Assembly: GCA_019749805.1 (NCBI GenBank)
Contig: JAIEPH010000044.1
Location: 1-64,000, forward strand
DNA: 64,000 nt
Source of the DNA: Mycobacteriaceae bacterium
Lineage (GTDB): Bacteria; Actinomycetota; Actinomycetes; Mycobacteriales; Mycobacteriaceae
Direction: 5' to 3'
The notes under the pieces: model-generated
Seen by the model: only the letters and a program-made list of their open reading frames with translations
Told to the model about the DNA's origin: nothing
Databases searched by the model: none
Translations under genes and position numbers: made by a program
Part shown: piece by piece, positions 26,159 through 35,424 of the stretch
Position numbering within the stretch: the stretch's first letter is position 1
Layout of the letters: every line of letters begins with the position of its first letter

Positions 26159-26791
26159 CTACGTCCACTCCGCGAGGACGCGCATCTTGGCCGCCTTCAC
26201 CGCGGCGGCCCGTCGCAGACGCTTGAGTTCCGGCGCAAAGCTGTTGCGTTCATTGTCCTGAAAGTTCAGCGGGAGATCCAGCGCGTTGATCAGCTTTGGT
26301 TCCAGGTACCACGGCTCCGGGTGCAGCACCCAGGAAACCGCGGCGTTCTCGGCCATCCACTGGGTCAGGACCGCTTCGCCGCCCGCGAAGGTCTGTCGCT
26401 TTCCCGAACCGATCCGGCGCAGCGCGAAACCGAGTCGGTCGCCGAGCAGAACCCCGAGCGATTTGCGCAGGGTGGAACCGTCGGCGCTCGCATTGCCGGC
26501 GCCGAAGTGATACCGGATGCGTTTGCGAAGATCCTGCTGGTTCTGCTGCTTGCTCCCGGACCGGGGTGGGCCGGGGCTGATTCCCACATAGAGCAGCGCC
26601 CAGCCGTCGCGTTGTTCGCACCCCGAGATATCGATGTCACCGGGGATGTCGCGGAACCACCAGCCATGGGCACCCGATTCGCCGGGCACCGGACATGGCT
26701 CGGCGAATATTTCGTCACGCGTATATCGCTGAGCCGCAAGGAAATTCGCGACAGCGTTTGCGGCCCGCTTCGCAGCCATCGACTCAGCCAT
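26159..26791 (-). CDS. GIY-YIG-like nuclease domain protein
   Basis: GWALLYVGISPGPPRSG...DLRKRIRYHFGAGNASADGSTLRKSLG; start uncertain (26869/26791/26779). Confidence 0.7.
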   Translation of the reverse strand: MAESMAAKRAANAVANFLAAQRYTRDEIFAEPCPVPGESGAHGWWFRDIPGDIDISGCEQRDGWALLYVGISPGPPRSGSKQQNQQDLRKRIRYHFGAGNASADGSTLRKSLGVLLGDRLGFALRRIGSGKRQTFAGGEAVLTQWMAENAAVSWVLHPEPWYLEPKLINALDLPLNFQDNERNSFAPELKRLRRAAAVKAAKMRVLAEWT

Positions 26792-26925
26792 ATAGTCAGC
26801 GTAGCCGCATTCAGCTCTGACCCGCGTTTCTCTGAACTGCTGCAGTCGCAAGTAACCCTTCCCAGGCATTCGCTAACCAAAGCGCCAAACGGAATGGAGA
26901 ACACATTGCCCGACGCTCAGCGCCG

Positions 26926-27540
26926 TTACTCGGCGGGGTCCACTCCTGCGATCGACATGATCAGGTGGTCGATACCGGCGCTCGCCTCGTCACGCGAAGC
27001 CTCGACATCGACCGCATTCGCGACAAACAGCGCTGCCTCATTTGTCGCGGCGTTAATCAGGCGCGCCATCATGCGGGTCGACGGCAACGGTCGCACGTCG
27101 CCAACCTCGATACCGCGTTGCAACAACCGGTCGAGGACATCGAGCGTGTAGCGATCGTCAATCTGATGCCACCGAACGAACCCGAGAACCGACAGCGCAT
27201 CCGTCAGCACCACCTGGCGGATGTAGGGATCCGTGCACCAGGCCAACAGGTTGTGTGCCGAGACCCGGATGATTTCCAGCGGCGAGGTCATGCCGGCGCT
27301 CCACCGCTTTGCTCTGCGCACACCCTCTTCCTCGAACTCGGCGAGCAGGGCCTCAAGAACCGCGGCCTTGTCCTGGAAGTGGTGGTAGAAGGCGCCCTTA
27401 CTGGATTGGGCACGTTTCAGAATCGTGTCGATGCTGCAGCCGTGATAGCCGTGCTCCGCGAACAGCTCGCGGGCGGCGGTGAGGATCGCGGCGCGGGTGG
27501 CGGCCCGGCGTTGCGCCTGGGTGCGTCGCATCTCAGCCAT
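26926..27540 (-). CDS. TetR/AcrR family transcriptional regulator
   Basis: ARELFAEHGYHGCSIDTILKRAQSSKGAFYHHFQDK HTH. Confidence 0.93.
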   Translation of the reverse strand: MAEMRRTQAQRRAATRAAILTAARELFAEHGYHGCSIDTILKRAQSSKGAFYHHFQDKAAVLEALLAEFEEEGVRRAKRWSAGMTSPLEIIRVSAHNLLAWCTDPYIRQVVLTDALSVLGFVRWHQIDDRYTLDVLDRLLQRGIEVGDVRPLPSTRMMARLINAATNEAALFVANAVDVEASRDEASAGIDHLIMSIAGVDPAE

Positions 27541-27555
27541 TCGGCCACCTCATCG

Positions 27556-27578
27556 GTTACAGACTACTAGTCTGTAAC
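27556..27578. promoter_or_regulatory. 23-bp palindromic operator candidate GTTACAGACTA-C-TAGTCTGTAAC
   Basis: Perfect 11-bp arms around one central base, between divergent TetR and membrane-protein genes. Confidence 0.85.
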
Positions 27579-27603
27579 TGACTACCGCGGAAAGTTGGGC
27601 CTG

Positions 27604-28260
27604 ATGTCCCTGATCGACGCGCTCGGACTCGCCAGCGGGATTTTCTGGATCTTGACCTACGCATGCGTGATAAGGCGTGGCCTGCTCGACCGCACGTACG
27701 CGATGCCGTTTCTCGCACTCGCGATGAACATCACCTGGGAGTTCCTGTTTACGTTCGTCTATCCTTCGGTCGGCGGCATCATGCAGGAAAGCATCAACGC
27801 GATCTGGTTCGCCGCCGACATTGCGATCCTCGCGATCTTCTTGAAGTACTGGCGCTCCGATTACCCGAAAAACCTTCCGGAGTCGTACTTCTGGCCCATG
27901 TTCGCCTTCACCTTCGCGATGGTGACCCCCATGATGGTCGCCACCGTTTCAGTGTTCGGGCGCGAGGACGGTTCGGTCTACACGGCGTACATCGATAACT
28001 TGATCATGTCGGTGCTGTTTTTGAGCATGCTTTTGCGCCGCGGTGACAGGCGCGGCCAGAGCATGTGGATCGCCTGGGGCAAGCTGCTGGGCACCGCGAC
28101 CGCCGCCATGTCCCAATACCTCTATGACCCTGGAAACGTTCTCTGGTTGGTGATCTACATCGAGATCCTGATCCTGGATCTTCTCTATGTGTTCCTGCTG
28201 TCGAAAGCCCCGCGGTACCAACGCGAGAAAGTGGCAGCATCAGCAGTCCTACAGCGCTGA
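27604..28260 (+). CDS. polytopic membrane protein resembling PaxB/Pyr4/DmtA-type transmembrane terpene cyclases
   Basis: ~220 aa, multiple TM helices, NITWEF motif and C-terminal LILDLLYVF; TTG 27595 also possible as start. Confidence 0.6.
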   Translation: MSLIDALGLASGIFWILTYACVIRRGLLDRTYAMPFLALAMNITWEFLFTFVYPSVGGIMQESINAIWFAADIAILAIFLKYWRSDYPKNLPESYFWPMFAFTFAMVTPMMVATVSVFGREDGSVYTAYIDNLIMSVLFLSMLLRRGDRRGQSMWIAWGKLLGTATAAMSQYLYDPGNVLWLVIYIEILILDLLYVFLLSKAPRYQREKVAASAVLQR

Positions 28261-28341
28261 ACTCGGGGCGGCTATCGAACTTGTCGTCGAGCGATGGCGG
28301 ACGGCAGGTCTGCGCACCTAACATTTTGCTAGCGTGTCCGG

Positions 28342-28614
28342 ATGCTGAGATCGATCGCTTACACGGTCGTGTCGGCGTTCGCATCAACCAACGGCCCCGA
28401 TAAAAGCCACCCACCGCGCCTGACGCCCCCGCTCCAGGACGATATCGGTGCGCCGCAGTCGTACGTCATCGATGCGTGGATCGGCGGTTACGCCTGCTGC
28501 GACTGCGGCTGGGAAGGGCCGACGGCGATGGCATCGGTCATTCGCCGTCCACGACGCGGTGCGCCACTTCGCCGAAACCAAGCACCATTTCGAGTGCTGA
28601 CTTCCGGCGACTAG
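28342..28614 (+). pseudogene. small Cys/His-rich protein gene with apparent frameshift
   Basis: Frame 1 gives DAWIGGYACCDCGWEGPTAM; a +1 frame shift continues FAVHDAVRHFAETKHHFEC-stop. Confidence 0.4.
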
Positions 28615-28714
28615 CTCACGGTGCTGACTCAGTGAACAACCGCTGAGTCTCCAAGGAATCACCAAGTGCTTCCTTTCAGGCTCCTCCAAACGCCTGATCG
28701 AAGGGAGAGACCCA

Positions 28715-29698
28715 GTGCCTGCTTCACGTCCCGACTTGCGGCCGGCCTGCGAGGTCGCGCCGTCGCTTCAGTTCCGCACCATTCACGGCTATCGCCGCGC
28801 CTTCCGCATCGCCGGATCGGGCCCCGCGGTGCTGTTGATCCACGGAGTCGGTGACAACTCGACGACCTGGGACAGCGTGCATTCCAAACTTGCGCAACGA
28901 TTTACGGTCATCGCGCCGGACCTCCTGGGCCACGGTGAGTCCGATAAGCCGCGCGCCGACTACTCGCTGGCGTCCTTCGCCAACGGCATGCGCGACCTAC
29001 TGGCCGTACTCGGTATCGACCGCGTCACGCTCGTGGGTCACTCCCTTGGTGGCGGCATCGCCGCTCAGTTCGCCTACCAGTACCCCCACATGGTGGAACG
29101 CATCGTGCTGGTCAGCTGTGGCGGGGTGACGAAGGATGTCACCCCGGCTCTGCGACTGGCAGCAGTGCCGATGGGGGCCGAGTCGCTGGCCGCGTTGCGC
29201 CTCCCGGGCGCGGTCCCCATCCTGAAATCCGCCGGCCGCGCCGCCAAGTCGCTGCTCGGTTCGACCAAGCACGGACGCGATCTGAGCAGCGGTATCGATC
29301 TGCTCGCCCGGCTGGCCGATCCGAAGGCATTGTCGGCGTTCGCGCGGACGGTGCGAGGTGTGGTGGACGGCCGTGGACAGTTCGTCACGATGCTCGATCG
29401 CGCCTACCTCATGCCGTCGATCCCCAAGCAGATCATCTGGGGCGAAGACGACATGGTGATTCCGGCGAGCCACGCGCGGATAGCTCACGAGGCGATGCCC
29501 GAGTCACGCTTGGAGATCTTCGAAAGCTCCGGGCACATGCCCTTTCGCGCCCACCCCGACCGCTTCGTCTCGGTTGTCGAGCGGTTCCTCGACACGACAC
29601 TGCCCGCCGAATACGACCAAACCAGCCTTGGCTCGATGATGCGGGGCTACGTCGGGGAGCACGGCGCTCCCGAGGCGACCGCGTCGATCAGCGCCTGA
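28715..29698 (+). CDS. alpha/beta hydrolase
   Basis: LLIHGVGDNSTTW, LVGHSLGGGIAAQ nucleophile elbow. Confidence 0.92.
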   Translation: MPASRPDLRPACEVAPSLQFRTIHGYRRAFRIAGSGPAVLLIHGVGDNSTTWDSVHSKLAQRFTVIAPDLLGHGESDKPRADYSLASFANGMRDLLAVLGIDRVTLVGHSLGGGIAAQFAYQYPHMVERIVLVSCGGVTKDVTPALRLAAVPMGAESLAALRLPGAVPILKSAGRAAKSLLGSTKHGRDLSSGIDLLARLADPKALSAFARTVRGVVDGRGQFVTMLDRAYLMPSIPKQIIWGEDDMVIPASHARIAHEAMPESRLEIFESSGHMPFRAHPDRFVSVVERFLDTTLPAEYDQTSLGSMMRGYVGEHGAPEATASISA

Positions 29699-29792
29699 GC
29701 AATCCTGTGTTGCCGGCTTCCCGGCTGACTTATCGTGATCCCGCACGCGTCCGCGCAGGTGATGGGCTCGCTCAGGAGGGACAACGGCGTAA

Positions 29793-30737
29793 ATGAAGGC
29801 TGCCGCCCCGGTCAGGCTGACCGCAACAGGTGTGGCACTTCTATGTGTGCTCGCAGGCTGCAGCAACAGCGACGGCCAGGCATCGCCAGCTTCGTCGGCG
29901 CCGGCGAGCGGTACGCCGAGCGAGTCTGCGACCACTGAGGCCACGACGCCCGTTGATTACAGCACCCTGCTCATCACGACCGAAGACATCGACTCATCGG
30001 AACCCTTCACCGCTGAGCCGCCGATCCTCAACCCGAACGGCGAGGCCGGCGTCAGCGGGCGCTTCTTCGCCGCGGACTCTTCGATGATCGGTTCCACCAT
30101 CAGAGTCCTGGCCGACCTTGCCGAAGCCGCGAGGGTGCTCGAAGTGACCAGGAATGGAATATCGAACGTCTCGGGCAGGCGAGAGCCGTCGCCGATCGGC
30201 ACCAACGGATCGGTGATCGCGGGGACGTCGTTGGATCAAATCACGGGTATCACGGTGCTCACATTCTCCGAACAGAACGCCGTCGTCACACTCGAGTTCG
30301 ACGGCCCCTACGGCAAGCTCGAAGGACTACCAACGGAACTCATTGATTCGGTCGCTCGGCGTCAACTGGAGATACTCAAGGCGAGACTGCCGGAAATCGC
30401 TCCCCCCGCGCCCCTTCGCGTCGCCGCGACCATAGGCGGCGAGCCGGTGGATATCCGAGGCCCGGTGGTGTGCAAGTACTGGAACGGCAGGTCCACCATC
30501 ACCGCGGGCAACTCGGTACTCAAGATCGTCGTCGAGCTCGAGCCGGACGCGTCGGTGGTACACCGCGTGGAGCTCGCCAACGTCGACGACGTCTACCTGA
30601 GTTCGCTCGGCAATATGGCCACCGCCACCAAGGCCGGCAACACCTATACGGTCATCGGCACCGCATCTGGTGAGAGCGACACCAACCCGCCGACGCAGGT
30701 CACCAAACCCTTCGAAATCAGCCTCACGTGCCCCTGA
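29793..30737 (+). CDS. lipoprotein with C-terminal LpqH (19-kDa antigen)-like domain
   Basis: Lipobox VLAGC; C-terminal VVCKYWNG...LGNMATATKAGNTYTVIGTASG...NPPTQVTKPFEISLTCP resembles LpqH. Confidence 0.85.
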   Translation: MKAAAPVRLTATGVALLCVLAGCSNSDGQASPASSAPASGTPSESATTEATTPVDYSTLLITTEDIDSSEPFTAEPPILNPNGEAGVSGRFFAADSSMIGSTIRVLADLAEAARVLEVTRNGISNVSGRREPSPIGTNGSVIAGTSLDQITGITVLTFSEQNAVVTLEFDGPYGKLEGLPTELIDSVARRQLEILKARLPEIAPPAPLRVAATIGGEPVDIRGPVVCKYWNGRSTITAGNSVLKIVVELEPDASVVHRVELANVDDVYLSSLGNMATATKAGNTYTVIGTASGESDTNPPTQVTKPFEISLTCP

Positions 30738-31668
30738 TGGGGAATGTCGTTCCCGTCTCGCTTTCTGCGAACTCCCAAAGCTTTTGGGCGTCTTCGTAGT
30801 CGCAGGCGTTCGCCGTCCGGCCGGCGAGCGTCGGTCCGCCCTTGAATCCGAACCGTCCGTCGATGCCCACGAAACTGCCCGGCGGAATGGGCTCGCTGAT
30901 GCAGTACAGCGACGTCGCGGCACCGGCGTCGATGTCGTTGCCGATGACGTTCGCGACTCTCGTCACCACCGAGTGAAACGCAGACATCACGCGGGTGTCG
31001 GAGACGTTGGACAGGTTCGAAGCCACCCAGCCCGGATGTGTCAGGAACGATGTGACCGGCGAATTCGCCTCACGCAAACGGCGATCCAGCTCTAACCCCC
31101 ACAACATGACGGCCAATTTCGAGCGGGCGTACGCCGGAAGGGAAGACCACTTCCGCGTGCGCAGATGCGGATCATCGAAGGCGATGACGCCCCCTTTGTG
31201 GGCGTCCGAGCCGACATTGATGATCTTCGATCGCACCCGTTCGAACAGCAGGTTGGTCAACGCGAACGGGCCGAGGAAGTTCGTGCCGAGCATCATCTCG
31301 AAACCATCGACGGTGTCGCGTCGCGTCTGTGCGACCAGGCCCGCGTTGTTGATCAGGATGTCGACGTCACCCTCGATCAGGTCGGGAAACGCACGCACCG
31401 AAGCCTGATCGGCGAGGTCGAGCTTGACGACGGAGGTGTCACCGCCCATCTCGGCCGCGCGCTCGGCGCCCAGGTCCAGGTTGCGCACCGCGAGAATCAC
31501 GTGCGCACCGGTGCGGACCAACGCGCGTGCCGTCCCCAGGCCCACACCGTTCGTCGCGCCGGTCACGACGATGCGCTTACCGCTCAAATCGCCGAGTCGG
31601 CTCGGCGCCCAGTTCGAGGTCACCCTGTTGACGATAGCCAGGGCGTATCCGACCACAAACGTTGACAT
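30724..31668 (-). CDS. short-chain dehydrogenase/reductase
   Basis: GKRIVVTGATNGVGLGTA; start set at ATG 31668. Confidence 0.9.
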   Translation of the reverse strand: MSTFVVGYALAIVNRVTSNWAPSRLGDLSGKRIVVTGATNGVGLGTARALVRTGAHVILAVRNLDLGAERAAEMGGDTSVVKLDLADQASVRAFPDLIEGDVDILINNAGLVAQTRRDTVDGFEMMLGTNFLGPFALTNLLFERVRSKIINVGSDAHKGGVIAFDDPHLRTRKWSSLPAYARSKLAVMLWGLELDRRLREANSPVTSFLTHPGWVASNLSNVSDTRVMSAFHSVVTRVANVIGNDIDAGAATSLYCISEPIPPGSFVGIDGRFGFKGGPTLAGRTANACDYEDAQKLWEFAESETGTTFPIRGT

Positions 31669-31697
31669 GACAGATTCAGCCTGGTTGTCTACCGCCG

Positions 31698-32141
31698 ATG
31701 AGCGACGGCGCCCGCGAGATCGAGAACCTCGTCTACACCTATGCCGAGCGCCTCGACGCAGGCGACCTCGACGGTGTCGCCGCGCTGTTCGCTCACGGTC
31801 GCATCTGCGGTATGGAGGACGGGCCTCCGGAAACAATCTTCGTTGGCGTTTCCCGGGTGCGGCAGATGTACGAGATGGCAACGCGCCTCTATGAGGACGG
31901 CACCCCGAAGACCAAGCACTTCACCACGAATGTGCGTCTGCAGGTGGATGACGCCGCCGGAACCGCCAACGGCAGCGCGTACTACTGCGTCACTCAGGCA
32001 ACGCCGGACCTGCCGCTGCAGATCATCGTGACCGGCCATTATCGCGACACCTTTCACCGCATCGACGGTGCCTGGTGGTTCGATACACGCACGATGTTCG
32101 TCGACCAGATCGGCGATACCAGCCATCACCTGAAGTTCTGA
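31698..32141 (+). CDS. SnoaL-like / NTF2-like polyketide cyclase-type protein
   Basis: MSDGAREIENLVYTYAERLDAGDLDGVAALF... Confidence 0.88.
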   Translation: MSDGAREIENLVYTYAERLDAGDLDGVAALFAHGRICGMEDGPPETIFVGVSRVRQMYEMATRLYEDGTPKTKHFTTNVRLQVDDAAGTANGSAYYCVTQATPDLPLQIIVTGHYRDTFHRIDGAWWFDTRTMFVDQIGDTSHHLKF

Positions 32142-32145
32142 TCCG

Positions 32146-33336
32146 GTGGACGATCCATTTCGCGCGACTGGACTCGCGACCGCCGCGCAGCGGAAGGAAG
32201 GCCTCGACGATTGGGGCCCGGTGCCGTTCGAGGAGCCGCTGGGAGTGCTCGCCGAGAGCTACTCGTCGGCGGATCTCAACGACATCGGCGTACACATCCT
32301 CCGTTCGGGCCTCATCCACAGCCTGCGAATGCGTCTGCGTGCTCAAGAGTGGATTCGGCGCCATCCCGAGATCACCGACGAGGTCATCGTCGCGCCGATC
32401 GTGGTGGTCGGCATGATGCGCAGTGGAACCACCCTGCTGCAACGGCTTCTCGCCGCCGACGACCGTTTCCACTGCGCGTACGGCTGGGAGGTGGTCGAGG
32501 TCGCGCCCCGGCTCGATTACAACTGGTCAGCCCAGGCGGATGACCCACGGATCGCGATCAGCGAGAAGCGCGAAGCGACGTCGCGTGAACTCGCCCCCGT
32601 CTTGTTCTCCATCCACCCGATGTATGCCCGCGAACCCGAAGAGGAGATCGTCTTCCTCTCCGATGCGTTTCTGTCGCACGTACCGGAGTCCGGCGCGAAC
32701 GTACCGCGATACCGCGCGTGGATCGACGAGCAGGACTTCACGCCGGCCTATGCATACCTGCACAGGATGTTGCAGTTTCTTCAGTGGCAGAAGCGGCAAC
32801 GCGGCTTGACGACGGGTCGCTGGGTGCTCAAATCCCCTGCGCATCTTGGATATCTGGATACATTGCGGGCCCACTTCCCCGACCTGCACCTGGTCCACAT
32901 GCACCGCGACCCCAGGGAGACGATCCCCTCCGGGGCCAGCCTCAACGCGACACTGCACGCCATGCACTCCGACGAGGTAGACCCCCGCCGTGTCGGCGCC
33001 CAGTGGCTACAACGGATGGGCTGGACCAACGACCGTGCGATGACGTCCCGCGCGGGATGGAGCGACGAGGTGCAGCGTTGTACCGACATCGAGTTCACCG
33101 ACGCGGTGGCCGATCCGATCGGGCAGGTCGCCCGTGTCTATCAAGCGATCGGCGCGACATTGTCCTCCGAAGCCGAATCCGCCATGCGCCGTTGGCTTGC
33201 GGAGCGCCCCCGCGAACCGGCCCGCCCGCCGTACTCGGCGGAGGACTTCGGGTTGAGCGATGCCCAGATCGGTGAACGCTTCGCCGATTACAACTCTCGT
33301 TTTCGCGCAGCAGCGAACACCCCGAGGAGGATGTGA
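32146..33336 (+). CDS. sulfotransferase family protein
   Basis: PAPS-binding loop VVVGMMRSGTTLLQRLLAAD; WVLKSPAHLGYLDTL; HMHRDPRETIPS. Confidence 0.9.
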   Translation: MDDPFRATGLATAAQRKEGLDDWGPVPFEEPLGVLAESYSSADLNDIGVHILRSGLIHSLRMRLRAQEWIRRHPEITDEVIVAPIVVVGMMRSGTTLLQRLLAADDRFHCAYGWEVVEVAPRLDYNWSAQADDPRIAISEKREATSRELAPVLFSIHPMYAREPEEEIVFLSDAFLSHVPESGANVPRYRAWIDEQDFTPAYAYLHRMLQFLQWQKRQRGLTTGRWVLKSPAHLGYLDTLRAHFPDLHLVHMHRDPRETIPSGASLNATLHAMHSDEVDPRRVGAQWLQRMGWTNDRAMTSRAGWSDEVQRCTDIEFTDAVADPIGQVARVYQAIGATLSSEAESAMRRWLAERPREPARPPYSAEDFGLSDAQIGERFADYNSRFRAAANTPRRM

Positions 33337-34589
33337 TGTCCGGTTTCGCGGGCGACCCGGTGGCCACGGCGTCGCAACATAACCAGGAGCTTGCCGCGTT
33401 GGAGCTCATGGAGCATCCCACCGTCAAAGCCGCGTACCGCAGCGTTGCCGAGACATGGCTTAGTCGGGCCAAGGCATCCGAAGCAATGCGGCAGCGGTTC
33501 GACGACGCGTTCGCCGAGGTGATGTTCTCGGCCGCAGTGTGGTCCTCCAATCAGGACAAACTGCGACCCAAGGTCAGCTGCATCACCAGGATCGGCCACC
33601 CGGTGGCGGGACGCGCCATTCCTGGATCACGTTGGGGCATCGACAATCCGGACAGCGTGTACAGGGTGATCCCCATCTCTGGTGACGAGCGCTATGAGAT
33701 TCACGGTCGCGTCGGCGCCAATCGTATGACGGAGAACTACTTCACACTCTGGGATGCCAACATGGGTACGGTCGCGGTGCTCAACGGTCGCACGATGGAG
33801 GTCGACGCGGAGGGTTCGTTCGTCGTCACGGTCGACTCCGACCCCGCCAACGGGCGTCCCAACCACGTACAAACGACGCCGGAGGCCCATGAGTTCTACA
33901 TCCGCGATGTGCTGCTCAACTGGGACCGCGACGACCCGAATCATCTCAGCGTGCAGCGGCTTGGCCCAGAGCCCGCGACACCGCCGCGCACACTCGACGA
34001 ACAGGCCGATGCCGCCGCGGCGATGATGGCGTACTTCGCCAACTTCACCGGAAAACTCAGCCACGGCGTCTACAAGATGGCGCCCAACAATTTCAACCTC
34101 GCGTGGTCCGCCGATCGTGTCGGCGCGATGCGCAACCAGGTGTACGTGATGGGTCGATTCGAGTTGAATCCCGGCGAAGCGTTCGTCGTCGACGTGAGTG
34201 ACGGCGGGGCCGAGTACTTCACCGTGCCGTTGAGCAACATCTGGGGCACCACGTTGGAGATCGTGAACCGCACGGGCAGCCTCAACAAGGCGCAGTCGGT
34301 ACCGAACGAAGACGGCACCTACACCTACGTGATCGCCCCTACCGATCCCGGCGTCGCGAACTGGATCGACTCCGACGGCCTGCACGAGGCCATCCTGACC
34401 CTGCGGATGGCCGAATTCGGCGGCGACGGGCCGACGGAGGATCTGGGCGCTCGCGGACGGGTGGTGAAACTCGACGACCTCGACAAGGAGGTGCCGTCGC
34501 TGCGCCGAGTGTCCACCGCAGAGCGGGCCGCCGAGCTCGCCGAGCGCCGAGCAGCATATCTGCGCCGGCTACCCGAAGGGACGAATTGA
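33333..34589 (+). CDS. DUF1214-like hypothetical protein
   Basis: NYFTLWDANMGTVAVLNGRTM..., coupled to flanking genes. Confidence 0.7.
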   Translation: MMSGFAGDPVATASQHNQELAALELMEHPTVKAAYRSVAETWLSRAKASEAMRQRFDDAFAEVMFSAAVWSSNQDKLRPKVSCITRIGHPVAGRAIPGSRWGIDNPDSVYRVIPISGDERYEIHGRVGANRMTENYFTLWDANMGTVAVLNGRTMEVDAEGSFVVTVDSDPANGRPNHVQTTPEAHEFYIRDVLLNWDRDDPNHLSVQRLGPEPATPPRTLDEQADAAAAMMAYFANFTGKLSHGVYKMAPNNFNLAWSADRVGAMRNQVYVMGRFELNPGEAFVVDVSDGGAEYFTVPLSNIWGTTLEIVNRTGSLNKAQSVPNEDGTYTYVIAPTDPGVANWIDSDGLHEAILTLRMAEFGGDGPTEDLGARGRVVKLDDLDKEVPSLRRVSTAERAAELAERRAAYLRRLPEGTN

Positions 34590-34590
34590 C

Positions 34591-35424
34591 ATGGGCCGCT
34601 GGCTGATCACCGGATGCTCCACGGGTATCGGACGAGAAATCTGTCGGGCCGCGCTGGAGGCCGGCCACTCCGTGGTGGTGACGGCGCGGCGCACAGACAC
34701 GGTGGCTGACTTCGCCGACGCGTATGGTGTGCGCGCCGCCGTGGTCGCATTGGACGTCACCGACAAGGACCAGATCGCCTCGGCGGTCCAAACGGCCGAC
34801 CAAGCATTCGGCGGGATCGACGTTCTGGTCAACAATGCGGGCAACGGTTACCTGTCCGCGATCGAAGAGGGTGAGGACGAAAAAGTTCGTAAGCTCTTCG
34901 ACACCAACTACTTCGGTGTCGTCGACACCATCAAAGCGGTGCTCCCCCAGATGCGTGGCCGCCAGTCCGGGCACATCGTCAACATCTCGTCCATGACGGG
35001 TCTGGTGGCCAATCCGCCGAATGCGTATTACTCGTCGACCAAGTTCGCGCTCGAGGCGCTGACCGAAGCCCTGGCGCAGGAGGTCAAACCGCTCGGCATT
35101 AAGGTCACCGCGATCGAACCGGGCGCGTTCCGCACCGACTGGGCCGCCCGGTCGATGTGGGAATCCTCCACTCCGATAAGTGATTACGATGAGAATGTCG
35201 GCGCGCGCAAGACGATGATCAAGGAATTCGCAAACCATCTTCCGGGCGACCCGCGCAAGGTCGCAGAAGCGGTGCTGATGGTGACCGAACTCGATGACCC
35301 ACCGTTGCGGCTCCTCCTCGGACGCGACGTGCTCAAGGCGGTACGCGACAAGCTCGCCGCGTTCTCCGCCTCGATCGACGAGTGGGAGTCCGTCACCAAA
35401 GACGTCAACTTCGGCAAGGAGTGA
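34591..35424 (+). CDS. short-chain dehydrogenase/reductase
   Basis: WLITGCSTGIGREI; YYSSTKFALE. Confidence 0.93.
   Translation: MGRWLITGCSTGIGREICRAALEAGHSVVVTARRTDTVADFADAYGVRAAVVALDVTDKDQIASAVQTADQAFGGIDVLVNNAGNGYLSAIEEGEDEKVRKLFDTNYFGVVDTIKAVLPQMRGRQSGHIVNISSMTGLVANPPNAYYSSTKFALEALTEALAQEVKPLGIKVTAIEPGAFRTDWAARSMWESSTPISDYDENVGARKTMIKEFANHLPGDPRKVAEAVLMVTELDDPPLRLLLGRDVLKAVRDKLAAFSASIDEWESVTKDVNFGKE

Noticed and set aside
24649-27000. tRNA-Arg(CCG) as an integration site for a mobile island
   Set aside because: No repeat of the tRNA 3' end downstream, no integrase or transposase found by eye
25889-27151. 420-aa plus-strand ORF antisense to the GIY-YIG and TetR genes
   Set aside because: No family motifs, opposite well-supported minus-strand genes
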